Source of the DNA: Eumeta japonica
Lineage: Eukaryota; Arthropoda; Insecta; Lepidoptera; Psychidae
DNA length: 64,000 bases
Direction: 5' to 3'
Assembly (NCBI GenBank): GCA_005406025.1
Contig: BGZK01000010.1
Location: 744,001 to 808,000 of the forward strand
Part shown: one piece after another, positions 36,970 through 49,079 of the stretch
How the letters are laid out: every line of letters begins with the position of its first letter
Numbering within the stretch: position 1 is the stretch's first letter
Position numbers and translations under genes: made by a program
The notes under the pieces: model-generated
Database searches by the model: none
Told to the model about the DNA's origin: nothing
The model's input: only the letters and a program-made list of their open reading frames with translations

Positions 36970-37722
36970 TAACTCTATAATTATGGCTACGTACACTCAT
37001 ACTGAGACATGTTTGAGATTGAGGCTTTTTATTATAGCTAGTAATAATTCCTAAAGCTCTGCAAAGCTAACTAACTGAATAAAATCAAACTAATTATAGT
37101 TTTTCGGCACCTGGGGAAGGTTACCTGGGTTACACCGGAATCTTAATTACTAGAACCGTTTAGATGTCCATCTCGTCGCTTATGTGCCTGTAGGATGTGG
37201 GTACATTTTAACATTCTTCCTTTGCACCGACCGAAGTGGCTCACTCAAAAAGATGCATCTTCATGAGATCAGGAATCGGCCTACATTCTAAAACTTATAT
37301 AATCGCGCACCTTTCCAATTTTGGTGCCGAACTATTTTTTATTTCGTTAAAGAAAGACAATTATGACATTTTACTTAAAACAGAGTAAAAAAAGCATCAA
37401 AGGATGTATCGATTCAAACCCGAGAACGAAAAGTTCACTAGGTAATTAAGAGATAAACAATCAGAGAATTGTTGACGATGTAAAAATGCTTCTAGTTCCC
37501 TGTAATTATTGAAGTAATGAACATTGAATCAAAATCTCGGACTACATCGCCCTTAACCACAAATTGAAAGTGTTCATTCTGGTATAGTGAATTAAAAATA
37601 AAATGGCTCTTAGTTCAATTTCAATATCATAAACCATTATCTATAATCTTATTATAAAGTATAATAATTCTTTTAGACAATCAATCACAATATGTTTTCC
37701 CAAAATTAACAATCGTGTTGTA
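36970..37722. other. No recognised gene
   Basis: AT-rich non-coding sequence between the Helitron and the 1-kb repeat; nothing identified. Confidence 0.4.
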
Positions 37723-38775
37723 ATGTTCACTGTCGTAAATTCCCCTTTTCGGAACATCTATTTATGTAGCCCATTCGATTATCAACCATACGGTATTACG
37801 TCGCTTTGCATTTGTTATCGGTAAAGTTTGTTAATAATTCAAAGAAGGGAATTATTTACAGAATTTATAGAGCGTTCATATTATTATGACTTAACACCTG
37901 TACGTATAGAGGTTAACTAAACACTCAGCAAAGGTTAAGAATTTGTCAAATAACTTCTTGGTTAAAAAATTTAAATTAGCACAGTGCGTGTAGACATTCT
38001 CATACAGAAATAACTTCAAGGATTCCGTTTATCGATCCCGGTCCTCAACTCCGTGACGACGCACACGGTTTTCGTTATAATTATGTTATTCTTATATATC
38101 CTTATGGTGTTGTGGGCACAAGAAAGCACTACCCTTAAGTAAAAAGCAATGGCGTTTTTAACTACTCTATTATTAGAGTGGACGCAGTTGCGACTTATAT
38201 TGTGATGCTTATCTAATGTTTTAATAAGACACTACTTACTTCCAGCGCATTTGTCATAAGTTCGAGGCCCATGTACGAAGTATCGATCGTTGTCACTTTT
38301 CCAATTTAATGAAACGACCTCGCTCGTACCGATTACGAGTAAAATTTCGTAACAGCATTAATAAGATTGATTAGAGACCAAAATATTCTAAGAGTTCAGA
38401 AAATTTCTACTAGAACTTTGCATCTTTCAGTTAGAAGGCACTCTCATACAAATCACAACGGACCTAATTACCGTTGCGCCGCCCAGTGACCGCGGCCCTT
38501 TATCGTTATTAAGACTTGGTCGCCAACTATTAGTCGACCCGGCTGAGTAAATTTGATTCTCAAAGCAGTTGCTAATGAATGTATGATCAGACAAATTATC
38601 TATACCAATTGATTTCTAACGTGAAGTTAAGTGTGCACGGGTAGATTATCTCGGGAATTTCTCTTTAATCATAGTATTTTTAAGGGGCAAACGAGTGAGT
38701 TTACACAGAGAGTAGGTGATCACTACCGCCCATGGATCTCCGCGACCCCAAGGGATACACAAGTTTGTTTTCGGT
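37723..38775 (+). repeat. ~1.05-kb dispersed repeat, copy 1
   Basis: Extended match, same orientation, to 62914-64000. Shared blocks include GTAGCCCATTCGATT, ATTACGTCGCTTTGCATTTG, AATAACTTCAAGGATTCCGT, CTTATGGTGTTGTGGGCACA, TAGAGACCAAAATATTCTAA and AAGGGGCAAAC. The block at 38128-38309 is inverted relative to the second copy. Non-coding; no TIR, LTR or RT motif is seen, so the class is unknown. It lies 1 kb upstream of the gustatory receptor gene at 39781. Confidence 0.8.
38128..38309 (+). repeat. Internal block of the 1-kb repeat, inverted relative to the 63-kb copy
   Basis: Lies between GGGCACAAGAAAGC and TGAAA-GACCTC, both of which are collinear with the 63-kb copy. The block itself matches the reverse complement of 63326-63502: for example CATAAGTTCGAGGCCCATGT here, against ACATGGGCCTCGAACTTATG there. 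Confidence 0.85.
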
Positions 38776-39015
38776 CTCTTATGATAGTTTTTCATATATC
38801 TACACGAAATTCATAAGCAGAGAAATTAAAGAACTGATCAAATAAACATATTTATATTCCCCTTATCTTTGACTGAAGAACTGAAGTACCCGGTATGCCT
38901 AACCCCCATGAAGGGTGCCGTCTGTGCTACAATATGTTTGGACGTGACAGTACAAGGTCATTGCGCTGAAGAAAGCGAATGGCACACGAGAGTTCTTCGA
39001 GGCTTTAGAGCTTGG

Positions 39016-39050
39016 TTTTGGAGGGTTTCATTTAGATAAAACCCTCCAAA
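39016..39050. repeat. Hairpin, 13-bp perfect arms
   Basis: TTTTGGAGGGTTT and its exact complement, separated by nine bases. It lies about 0.7 kb upstream of the gustatory receptor ATG. Probably a transposon remnant or foldback; not terminator-like in a eukaryote. Confidence 0.85.
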
Positions 39051-39250
39051 ACCTACAAAACAACTAGAGTTTAAACTTTTGTTTTATGTGTTTATATTAG
39101 TGTAAGAAAAATTTACCTGTTAGTTATCGAACTACCATCGATTGTCATCGGTCAATCGTTAAAAAACTCGGTGACTACATTCTGTAGACTACATCGCACA
39201 ATCGTATTATTAAATAGGCGGCTGCCTTGAGTGAGAAAACATACAATAAG

Positions 39251-39282
39251 GGAGCATATAATGAGGCTTCCTTATATGCTCC
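39251..39282. repeat. Hairpin, 11-bp perfect arms
   Basis: GGAGCATATAA and TTATATGCTCC, separated by a ten-base loop. A second hairpin in the same upstream region. Confidence 0.85.
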
Positions 39283-39624
39283 TACGAGCAATCGATGTGC
39301 CTCAGTGCGCTGCAGATTTTTTTTTAATTAAAGAAGCAAATTAACAGTTCCCGCAAATAACGCTTACTTAGCTCAAATTTAGACATTTTTGGATAAACAA
39401 AATATATGATGCTATATGAATTTGATAATAACATAGGGTTATGTTGTTTTTGAATGAGCGACCTAATTTTCAAGCCGGTTACCATTTGCGAATTCTAAAG
39501 TGAACCTCGTGCCATGCCATCTCTCTCAAAACGGCGGAAACTTATTTGTAATCCTAATAACTATTAGTATGTATGTTTTATATAATTACAACTAAACGAT
39601 GCTCGTATTACATCAGCGACTTAC

Positions 39625-39780
39625 AACCATTTATCAAGTATTGACAGGTGGATCTTCCATTAAGCATAAGGATGGATTGTAAAGAAAAACGATATAAAGC
39701 ATTGTCACGAAGTCATTCGTAGGCAACGGTGCTCATTTTTTGTTCAGAAGAAACAATTTCATACATTTTCTGTGAGAAGA
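39625..39780 (+). promoter_or_regulatory. Upstream block conserved between the two gustatory receptor copies
   Basis: Sequence before the ATG is alignable with the reverse complement of 55139-55295. Shared blocks include a TTACAA...TATTGAC-GTGGAT segment, TTCCATTAA-CATAAG, and a CATTGT-ACGAAGT-ATTC segment, then a TGTGA-AAGAATG context at the start. Coding-like constraint is absent here, so it is either recent duplication or a retained promoter/5' UTR. No TATA box or initiator can be assigned confidently. Confidence 0.55.
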
Positions 39781-42320
39781 ATGACGACCAGTGTTGGACC
39801 TCGTAGCGATAATGTAATATTAAAATACTTGAGTCCTTTCTGCTTATTGCAAATATTAATGGGTGTAGATAATCGTTATTCCCTAACACGGCGCGAAATC
39901 GCTATTAAATTATATTGCTTAATAGTTAATGTGGTTATAATTGTGGTGTATATATACCTTGTACCACGCTTTGAACACTTGTTTTTCAATAGTTTCAAAA
40001 TCTGTGAATATTTTGCTGTGGGGGTAATAAATCTTTTTATACGCAATAAGCAAATAAGACCAATTTATAATCTTGTGGATTATGTAGATGCGAAATTGGC
40101 CATTTCTAAGAAGAGCAGTCGTGCTTTTCTAATCAAACTTTTCATCGTTCCGTCAATGACAATATTTCTAAGACTTATGACATTTATTTCCCTTCTTATT
40201 GAACTTAATTCAATGTGTGAAATCGTTACACCGTTGCTCCCTTTGATAATAGTGTATTTGGTGACTGACTTACTGCATTCGGAACGTTATGTCCACTTGG
40301 GTCTCGTATGGACCCGAATGAAAGTTCTCCGACTAACTCTAGAAAAAAAATTTCGTGAAAGCAATTTCTTAAATTTGAATGGACAGAACAGAGACGAAAG
40401 GTGTGCGTCGGCTCTCACGTACTTGAAGGTGTACAAGGCTATCCTCGACATGTCGAAATTTATTGAATGCACAATGACTTTTCCGGTAAGATTTGAAATA
40501 AACATTTTAAAATAGCCTTTTTAAGTATGAGTATGTATGAGTATGAGTATCGTGAGTAACAAAATGTTGGTTTTCAGATATTTTTAGGCGTCGCCTGCGG
40601 TTTACCTCAAGTTTTAATTCGTTATTACTTCACAATCGAATATATAAAAAAAGGTGTAAGTAAAATGTTATGAATATTGGTGACTTAAAAATTAAAGTAT
40701 GCTGCTACATTCAGTAATTTTTTATAGTACTTTATTGCAGTACGACACTGCACTTTTTGGTTTTTAAATTCATTTTGATATGAGCTTTCTTTTGATTTGC
40801 ATTCTTTTATAATTCTGCACATATTCTGACTCATATGAGACGAAATGAAAATTACACCAAAATTAAAGAATTTTGGTGCAATTAAAGAATTTTGGTGCAA
40901 TTTTCAATGCAATTTCATTTTTTACATATTATATTTTGGCGAACCATTTAATTTATTTAATTTTAAATTTCGGTAGTTTTTTTAAGTTCTTTCCAATGAC
41001 CTCTGAATCAATGTTCTAGCTGAGCGTTATCGTTCTTCAAACATATAATTTTGCACAACGCTAATTCACAACCATCACGCGCAAGCGCTTACACTAGCTG
41101 ATGACGTCACGGGAAAAACAAATGCTGCATGAGAAACACGTATGGACTTTAGTCTTGTAGTAATTAGCGAAAACTGACGGGATTTTATAACCGAAGAATA
41201 CTTGACCGGCTGTCACTGCACTTAACGAGCGAAAACTGTTTTCACATCAAAAAGAGATATTATATCTTGCTTATCTTGCTACTGATGAACTGTTGGCGCC
41301 GAACTTAATCAATCCAATTCCCGAAAGAGTGCCCGGAGACTTACGATTACTTTAAATGTATTTTGTGCTGCTCAAAAGGAAATAAAACACAATAAAAAGC
41401 CGTTTTCAGACTAAACTAACTCCATAGACAACTTAAATTATTCTTTCTATTTAACGTATTATGTCTAATGTACTCAATTCTGATAACGTGTCTGTCTTTA
41501 TGTGTCGAAAGGTATTCATTAGAACCCTGTGCAGTTTTCAGAACTATAGAGCGTTAGCCGAGCGCTGCTCTCGGACATGGCGCGATTACACTTTAGTCTC
41601 ACGACCGTTGTATGGTGAATCGCCAAGGCGATCCCTATTTTGGAGTAGCTAGATGTGTGATAGGTGATGTTACAGGGTTGTCATGCGCGTCAACAATAAA
41701 AATTAAATTTAGACTTTTATGAGCGAGAGATTTCGTTTGAAATTGACAATTTTATATAGTTTTTATTACTCGTTTCAGGTTTTAACCGTTTACCCATACA
41801 TGGGGGTCTTCGATTGCTTGCAAATCGTTCTGCTCCCGTGCCTGCCGATACTCGCTACGGAGCGTATAAGCTCAGAGGTTGACAAAATCAAGCTGACACT
41901 TATGCATCAAATTATTGACACTTTTGGTAGGAAACTTAACAGTAGCTCTTTTGATGTAAAATATGTTTTAAACATTAAAAAAAATAAGTGGCAAAATTTT
42001 AAATATGCGACTTTGGATCATAAAACTTTCAATAACATAATGACACTGGATTAAAATGTTATGTAACGCATGATTAGAGAAATTGGTTACACATTTTGTA
42101 TATGATCCTCGAACTTTCTTTAAGTGTTTAATATCAAATTCTAGATTCTGAGGATTCAGAGCATCAGGACGTACAAAGTTTCCTGGATTATGTGGAGTCC
42201 CGCCCGTACCGGTACTGCGTGTGGCGCCTGTTCAGCGTAGACACCGGTCTGCTGCTGGGCTTCGTCAGCTTGTGCATCACCTACTTCATAGTAGTCATAC
42301 AGTTCACGCATTTGCTGTAA
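39781..42320 (+). CDS. Gustatory receptor, four exons, open (GrA)
   Basis: A seven-transmembrane insect chemoreceptor for the dendrite membrane of taste neurons; ligand unknown. Exons: 39781-40485, 40578-40655, 41779-41926 and 42145-42320 (705+78+148+176 nt, 368 aa), all GT-AG, with phases 0, 0 and 1. The start is MTTSVGPRSDN; an upstream GTG in the same frame is not a eukaryotic start. Hydrophobic segments fall near residues 36-60, 67-86, 115-142 and 148-168. TM5 is in exon 2 (IFLGVACGLPQVLI), TM6 in exon 3 (YPYMGVFDCLQIVLLPCLPI) and TM7 in exon 4, ending in the family signature TYFIVVIQF. The conserved exon-4 start contributes the codon G|AT. No stop or frameshift is seen. Its nearest relatives are the broken copies at 53-55 kb and 44-47 kb. 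Length is normal for the family; it is divergent, so no named orthologue is claimed. Confidence 0.88.
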
Positions 42321-42884
42321 ATCTAGCTTTTACTCTTTTTAATCATGTAAGTGGAAAAGAACGAGTAATATTACATAATACAAATTACGGAATTGGTAGC
42401 CACTTTTCTAATTGATAATATTTATTATTTATTCTTGAAATCAATATCAAAGTGACGATATTGTATGTCGGTAATGTAATAATCTACGTTTGGCTAAAAT
42501 CTATAAAATGTGTCATTTTTTTAATGTTTCGCTTTGTGACCACTTCGTTGATCTTGTTACCTGTTAGATTGACTTTTTAGTTAGTGAGAGTAAAAACAAT
42601 TTGACACGACATAATTCATAAGCGGCTGGTTTCATTAGTAATATGTTGGAGAGATGTTGAGAGCACTAGTCGTAATTGCAAGGCCCATAGAATGTTCGTT
42701 TAATAAATATTTTAAAAAAAGTATGTTATTTTGTGATTATGATCCATAAATGATGATCGGTCTTTTATGGGGTGAATTTTTGTTATATGCAGTTACTTTA
42801 TTACTAAATTAACAGTTAATAATACTACACTTGCACAAGTGTGAGTTTTTTACTAAAAAAGTTATGAAGTTGTATTAAATAATG

Positions 42885-43200
42885 AGCAAAAATAATGGCT
42901 ATCTTATAAGAGATAGCCATAGCTTATTGCAATAATGCAATAAGTTACTTCAAATTTAATAAACTATCTACAAGTTAGACGTCTGTTATTTAAGTAAAAT
43001 GACTTTTAAGTAATTGTTAAATAATAATCTTAAAATAAATTTTGTATATCTACAGATATTTCACAGAACGTGTGCAAGCAGAGCAGTGAGTTCGTTACTT
43101 AATGTAATCGACTGTCATGTAAACGCTCCTTATTTTCAGCTCCTTATCGATATCTAGCAGTTATTTTTTGAGCATTTCATTTTGTACTTGAAAACCGTGT
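42885..43200. repeat. Dispersed repeat, copy 2 (matches 7680-8000)
   Basis: Same orientation and block order as the copy at 7680-8000, including TGCAATAAGTTACTT and GTGAGTTCGTTACTT. Non-coding. Confidence 0.6.
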
Positions 43201-43329
43201 ACAAACTTTATTTGGTAAATTTCTTTCATTTTTAACATTTAAAGTTAGGGAAAAAGTTTTTTCGTGTCTCATGTACAAGATAATTTTTCATCATATTTTA
43301 TTTACACTTAATTATATTAAAAGAATACC

Positions 43330-43640
43330 ATTTTGTTCAACAACTTGTTGCCATTTTGTAGGTAGTAACATAATCCCATTTCTGTAGAAATTTTGGGACT
43401 TCTACTCAAAAAACTGAGACAAGTAGTTTAGAAAATCCTCTCTTGATGTTCATGTAACACTGTCTTAAAGAATTCCCAAGTGATCGAAACAGATAAAAAT
43501 TTGAGGGTGGAAGGTCAAGGCTATATGGTGGATGCATTAAAACTTCCCAAACAAACTCTCTCAATATATGCTGAGTGGCTAAAGTTGTGTGTGATCTGGC
43601 GTTGTCATGATTTCTTTTGATCAATCCCGACCGTTTTTTT
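43330..43640 (-). pseudogene. mariner transposase C-terminal fragment
   Basis: A DDE/D transposase remnant. The minus strand reads HDNARSHTTLATQHILREF, then WEVLMHPPYSLDLPPSNFYLF (43406-43624). These are the mariner DNARPH block and the HPPYSPDLAPSD block carrying the third catalytic Asp; here the ...DLPPSN form has lost the last Asp of the block. Past a stop the sequence continues as KFLQKW and KMATSC..KW, the usual C-terminus. The N-terminal half and terminal inverted repeats are not visible. Confidence 0.85.
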
Positions 43641-43685
43641 CCCTACTTTTTGCTTGAGTCTTTGAGCTTGAGCAGTAAAAGCTCA

Positions 43686-43886
43686 TCTATTACATATATA
43701 ATGAAAATAGATTGTCTTTGTTCGCCAATCACGTAAAGACTACTAAACGTATAGACATGGGACTGGGACCATTCGATGTGGAATGATTTGTAGATGGTTC
43801 TAGGCTACTCATTTTTCGAATTCCCTAAATCCTTCGCCATTTTATTTATAATAAAAATTACCATGTGAAGCGGCCGGGACAGCTAG
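43686..43886 (+). mobile_element. Non-autonomous Helitron, 201 bp
   Basis: Starts with TC after an A (43685) with a TCTATTACATATATAATGAA-type left end like the large Helitron at 32017. It contains an ATCACGTAAAGACTACTAAACG segment typical of short insect Helitron derivatives. It ends GAAGCGGCCGGGACAGCTAG followed by T (43887). No coding capacity. It inserted next to the mariner fragment. Confidence 0.65.
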
Positions 43887-43992
43887 TAATGAATAATAAT
43901 AATGATATCTTCGGAAATAGATAAATCACCATCTGGTCTCAAATTAAGCAAGGAGGCTTGCAGTATGGGTACCAGATTGTTGATATAATGCA

Positions 43993-46860
43993 TTAATACT
44001 TTTTTTTGTAGATATGTACATATAATACGAAAAAATATCCAAACTCAAGACAAACATTATTTTTTAAACAAATAAGTACATTTATGTCTTGTGTGGAAAT
44101 CGAACTGGCGTGAGTTCGATGCGAGAATTGCATAATAACAATGATATACGTCTTGTGAAAGCTGATGAGCCCGACGTCCACGGCTACGGTCCTCCAGATG
44201 CGGTACTTGAACGGACGCATCTCCAAGTGATATAGAAAAATATATAAGTCCTTTTTTTCTTCTTCGTCTGAAAAATTATACACCTTAATTAGTGCTCTTA
44301 TATAACATTTTAATATAGGAGTTATTTTTTAGAGAAATTTGAATATTTTTCATACGTAATATTTAAAGCAAACACTTATAAGTAAGTTAAAAATAGTCAC
44401 TGTTGCCGGACGTACTCATAAAATCACGGTATTTCTTTTCCCCGAGCGTCACGCCAATTTCTTCATAAGTACGTAGTGCGTAGTGCGTTCTGAGAAAGTT
44501 CCGTCCAATATGTTGAATATATGAAGAAAGATAGATGACATAATTAACGACATCTGTGAGTTGATAAAACATCAGCAGTTTAGTATTCTATAGGGAAATA
44601 AGAAAGAAAGAAAAATATTGGTAATGACAGCAGACGTGATTAATTCATCGATCTTTTTGGTATGCCGTTGATCAGAGCCAACAAATACACCCAGGCGTTG
44701 AACCGATTAAAGCAGAAAGAATGTGTAGGTGTACAGATGGTTGCCATGTGTTAATTAGAAGCGTCTCTTTATTTTAGAGACATTTTGAAGAAGGAGAAAA
44801 CCGACAAAACGATTAATGAATGTGACTAAAACAAGAGAGATATGTGATGATCGTATACCAAATGCAGGTATACAGTTCCTCCCTATCTCTAAGGGAAGTA
44901 GGCGTGAGTTTATGTTATGCTTTATTCTGGTTTTTCATTATATTTATTAATTATGAATAAAACCCATAAAAATGAATTTCTTGTTAAACTTGCATAAACA
45001 TATAAAGAATGAATGTCTAAAATAAAAGATTATATTAAATAGGAACACAGTGTCACCAGTTTATCATCCCACTCATCAAGCCTACACTTCCACAATCTCT
45101 TTGTTTCAAACTAAATGGCTTGAACCTTAAGGCCTCCACGTTGGACTAATACAAGTTAGGTAACCAGAGCGATAGGACCGACAGGCATATCATACTCCCC
45201 AAAACATGGACTTAGTTATTTAATTTGACTTGTGTTACTCATTAATCTGTTTTTAAACTCTTGATCACATCGCAAATATCTGCTTTACTACTTGAGTACG
45301 ATTTCAAATATCCATTGTTAATGGCGCAATGAAATCGTTTGCCAAAAAACCATTTATAATAATTTACACAACTAGTCTTGAACTAAATGAAGTTCTGCCA
45401 AATTTAGACCTTATTCAAGCAGAGTCTTTGGAATATTTCCCAAGACCTCGGATCGCAGAAGTCCTTGATCAATTTCAAATTTTTAGCTCATACTATTTGT
45501 AACCTAAGAATTTGAAATTGATCAAGGATTCAAGGACTAGGTAGATGTAGTAGTTGTTACAGTTGTAGTTAAATTAATTTCATCGTTAGTAGCAACTGTA
45601 GTCGATTTCGCCATCAACTATACTAAAATGAAACTTGAAACAAGACAGCTCCTAAATATAAGTAAAGCGATAAGTAAGAGAGAATGTCCACCGTCGAGCT
45701 TATCTTTAACACAGAAGTGCCAAGAACGATGCAATTTGAAGACATCTGGATTACATATCATTGTTGTTTTTCTCAAAAAAAATGTTTTATATTTATGAAT
45801 AAAAATGTTTACGTACCTGAGGACACGACAGTGCTACGCCATAGGAAGCAAAAGCACAACCGTGTCATTCTTTTCTAGAAGCCACTCAAAGCTTTTTGAC
45901 CCCTTATAATTTTGTTGGGAATAAAGCTAGATGCCTAAATAACTAATGACTAGAACGACATACGACAAGTAGTTTTATTTCAAAATTCTCTATCATTTAT
46001 ACCTATATTTTACGAACACTTTGACAGCCACGAAAATCAAATGTGAAATCTGATTCTCCTTCTAGGAACAGAAAATATTATCAATAATTAAGTAAATCAT
46101 TTACTTTCATTCGCTTTAATTACTTTGAAGACATTGTTATCTACGCCAGAATGTCTGCAACACCGCAAGGGAGTCGTACGTACAACTGCAATCTGTTACA
46201 TTTTATGTCAATACTAGAACTGCTAGAGATTATGTTCATATTTTTTTGTATGATTTTTAAATATATCATGCCGAATCATTTATCAATAGCTGCACAAAAC
46301 TGAAAGCATCCAAGCGCTCATTATAAATCTGAAGATAATTATATTCGTATGTCTCACAATTTTCATTTTAATATTTGTAAGTGTAAAAACGTCAATAGCA
46401 AGCTTGATTTTTAAGCGTTGACGTAAAATGATCATTATATGCCTAAATATTCCAAAATATATCGTCAACGTAAGCTGGTTGACGTCCACCGCTACGGCGA
46501 TGGACCGGCTCGAAAGGAACCACAGCAACGACTCCTAACAGTAATCGTTCTCGTACCAACAGTACGTTAATGAGTAAAAGACTCTGAAACTCATGAAAAA
46601 AACTGGAGCAAATAATAAACGAACTGCACTTTTCATGTAATATCTAACATGGAGGAACAGGTTTTCATCAGTGTCGTATAACATCATGAAGAAATTATAA
46701 ACCAATTCATTATTTGATGTTAAGCCTATCGGCACACAAGCAGTATTCAATACAATGAATATTTTATTGAAAGATATTCACATCTTGGACAAAATACGAC
46801 TTGTAGACATATTATTGCAGTGCCAACGACGATGCAGTAAGCTTTTGAAAACCAATGACT
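43993..46860 (-). pseudogene. Gustatory receptor relic (GrC), broken
   Basis: A diverged relative of the neighbouring gustatory receptors. Its first-exon part (46283-46750, plus some upstream sequence) reads GLTSNNELVYNFFMMLYDTD, RYYMKSAVRLLFAPVFF and LTIYFGIFRHIMIILRQRL, aligning by eye with residues 85-200 of the intact gene. It is cut by one in-frame TAG (about 46535-46540) and then by a frameshift, after which YLQIYNERLDAFSFVQLL matches the exon-1 end. The last exon starts at 44267 after TTTTTCAG, in the conserved phase, and reads FLYHLEMRPFKYRIWRTVAVDVGL and TYIIVIMQF. TM7 is about four residues short and the frame runs on to 43993. The middle exons were not found. Confidence 0.6.
45463..45527. 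repeat. Hairpin, 19-bp perfect arms
   Basis: CCTTGATCAATTTCAAATT and its exact complement with a 27-base loop. It lies in what would be an intron of the GrC relic, so it is most likely a transposon-derived foldback. Confidence 0.85.
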
Positions 46861-46869
46861 TTTCCAATT

Positions 46870-48400
46870 GTTTATAAGAATGAAAAACTTTGATTGATAT
46901 CGCCCCTTGAGTAATATAATATAGATATGGAAACATTACATGGAATAACAGTCTTTTATAAATGAGAATTACCTAATTCACTAATCAAATACAATTTGTT
47001 AATTGGCAAAGGAAACATATTAAAGCCTTTTGCTTCTCATATTACGTTTCACTAATTCAAATAAGCGTGCTTTTGTTCAATCAAGTAATTGCTTGTTTAC
47101 GAAAACTATAGATTTTGTGATTTATCCTCATTTTTTGTCAAACAAAGTGTACATTCAGATTCGTATAATCTCATTGTAGAAGCATAACTGCCCACAATCT
47201 TTTTGTATCAAACTGAGCGGGTTTGTCTTTCATATTCACTACGAAACTGCATGCCAATTCATTTGTAGATACTAGTCTGGTTCACAAGTGCAATATTCTA
47301 ATTTTTTGGTTAATTTTTACCGAAAATTGTGATTGAGGTGTCATTCGATTTTGGAATAATATCTAGAAACTCTTTGAAAAATACCAAAGCCCGCTCGAAT
47401 AAACTGTAAAAGTTATAAGCACTTTAGTAAAAAAGAGAGGTTTAATTTTTAGCGATTATCTCTAAAACTGTTTGAGTTTCTCAAAATTTAAACAAAATCC
47501 TAAAAGAGGAAAAAATTTCCTTAAAAATAGTTTTAACTCCGCCAGCTCTACGACCGACTTCGACTTTACAATTTTAGTAGGCAGTGAATATCGAGCAAGA
47601 AACGCGTGGCGCTGCGGCCGCGTGACATTCATGTTCTTTACACGTTACCAAAAAAAATTGTTTAACTAACTAAATACGATTATTATGGAAGCGCCACTGG
47701 GAAACATGAAAGAACAATAATCCGGCAGAAAATATTTTTTCGTCATTTTTCAATTAGTTATTAATTAAGTAAATTTTAAACGACTTACATTTATGTAAAA
47801 ATCTTGATGATTGTTAAATTACCAACTTGAGATTTTGTTCACTCCATTAGTCCATTTTTAGATAACTGTAGAATAGTCTACAAGAACTAACTCACAGATA
47901 TGCAAATGAGTATCCACTTGCTACTCGAGTTACGCTTTTGATATCATCTGTGAGTCAGACAATATATCAAAGTTGATTCAACTTAAAAATAAATAATTTC
48001 AGTTTTACTAAAAGGTAATTTTATTCACACAAATGGCTTACTAATTTTCCTCAAGCAATCGATAATCTAAGATCCGGCTGCGAGATTTAAGTCAAAACCT
48101 AATAAGTTTTTATCAAGTTGTCTATCAAAATGTAGCCGCTAGTATTTTTGATCAAAATTATATTAATTGATTTCTAGGAAAAAAATACATTCACTTGTTT
48201 TTTGAATAAAATGTAATCCACTTCACTGCAATATGTATATGTAAGGAACTTGAGATGTTATGGTTGCTATTGCGTTCTTGGCGGCCGCAACCTCTTGGTA
48301 GCCAACTGAAAACAGGTATTTTTATATTTTTATATCATGACGTATATTTATCATTTATATATCAAATTAAAGCTATTGTATATAGCATGTATTGCGGATG
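46870..48400. other. No recognised gene
   Basis: AT-rich non-coding sequence. Small ORFs such as 47472-47669 show no known motif. The missing N-terminus of the GrC relic should lie at the start of this stretch but cannot be read. Confidence 0.35.
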
Positions 48401-48479
48401 CAAATTTGTGTACAGGATGTAATACCTCTGATTATGTGAAAGTGGCCGCAGAAAGGGATTGCTAGCTATTAAAGATAGA

Positions 48480-48830
48480 CTGCGGCGAAAGAGAGCTTGT
48501 GCCCGATCATTATACTACCTATATCGTGTCACTTTCTTATCCACAAAGGATATTTGCGTACGCAACATGCCGGAGCAAAGGTAGTGCTGAGTTCCCTTGC
48601 ACAAAGATTTCGGCTAATTAGTGGTTTGCGTGAAGTTAAGAAAGTAGCAAACGAAAGGTTTAAATGTTTTCGTCTGAAGGCTGCAGCTGCAATGCAGCTA
48701 ACGGGTCCTTTTTTGACATGCCTCAAACGATTTTCTGCTCGAAGAAGAATGCCAAACAGAATATTTCGTGACAATGCTAAAACTTTCAAGGATGAATTTG
48801 ATGAACTATATGCTCTATGATACCCTATAC
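48480..48830 (+). pseudogene. BEL/Pao integrase fragment with internal deletion
   Basis: The open frame at 48497-48820 reads THAGAK-type zinc-domain sequence (RTQHAGAKVVLSSLAQRFRL, ISGLREVKKVA, RCF-like FKCFRLKA). It then jumps to ARRRMPNRIFRDNAKTF, the integrase core around its second catalytic Asp. Most of the core between these points is missing. It is a short relic unrelated in position to the gag-like fragment at 50.2-50.8 kb. Confidence 0.6.
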
Positions 48831-48994
48831 AACTTCTTTAAATAAAAAAAAACATATAAATAAGCATATGGATGCCGTAGATAATTATTGTATTTGAACT
48901 TATAACTGCCTTACGCACTAGTGATTATTAAAAAAAGTGGAAATAATTAAAAAAACAACAAAAAAACTGTAAATTCTTTAAAAGTATTTTCTTA

Positions 48995-49070
48995 GTTAGA
49001 ACGTATTTATTTCAAGTGTCATGTTATGACCCTATGCAATAAAGATATTTTGAATTTAAATTTGAATTAT
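48995..49070 (+). repeat. Non-LTR 3' tail, copy 1
   Basis: CGTATTTATTTCAAGTGTCA, then GCAATAAAGATATTTTGAAT. Shares the order CGTATTTCAAGTG / AATAAAGATATTTT with 55890-55965 and 59640-59710, and in reverse with 56797-56910. AATAAA is part of the shared end. Confidence 0.7.
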
Positions 49071-49079
49071 ATTAAATTC

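Noticed and set aside
39016..39050. Rho-independent terminator
   Set aside because: A bacterial feature; the hairpin lacks context and the genome is an insect's.
44387..44572. Candidate middle exon of the GrC relic
   Set aside because: Position fits, but the translation does not align with exons 2 or 3 of the intact receptor.
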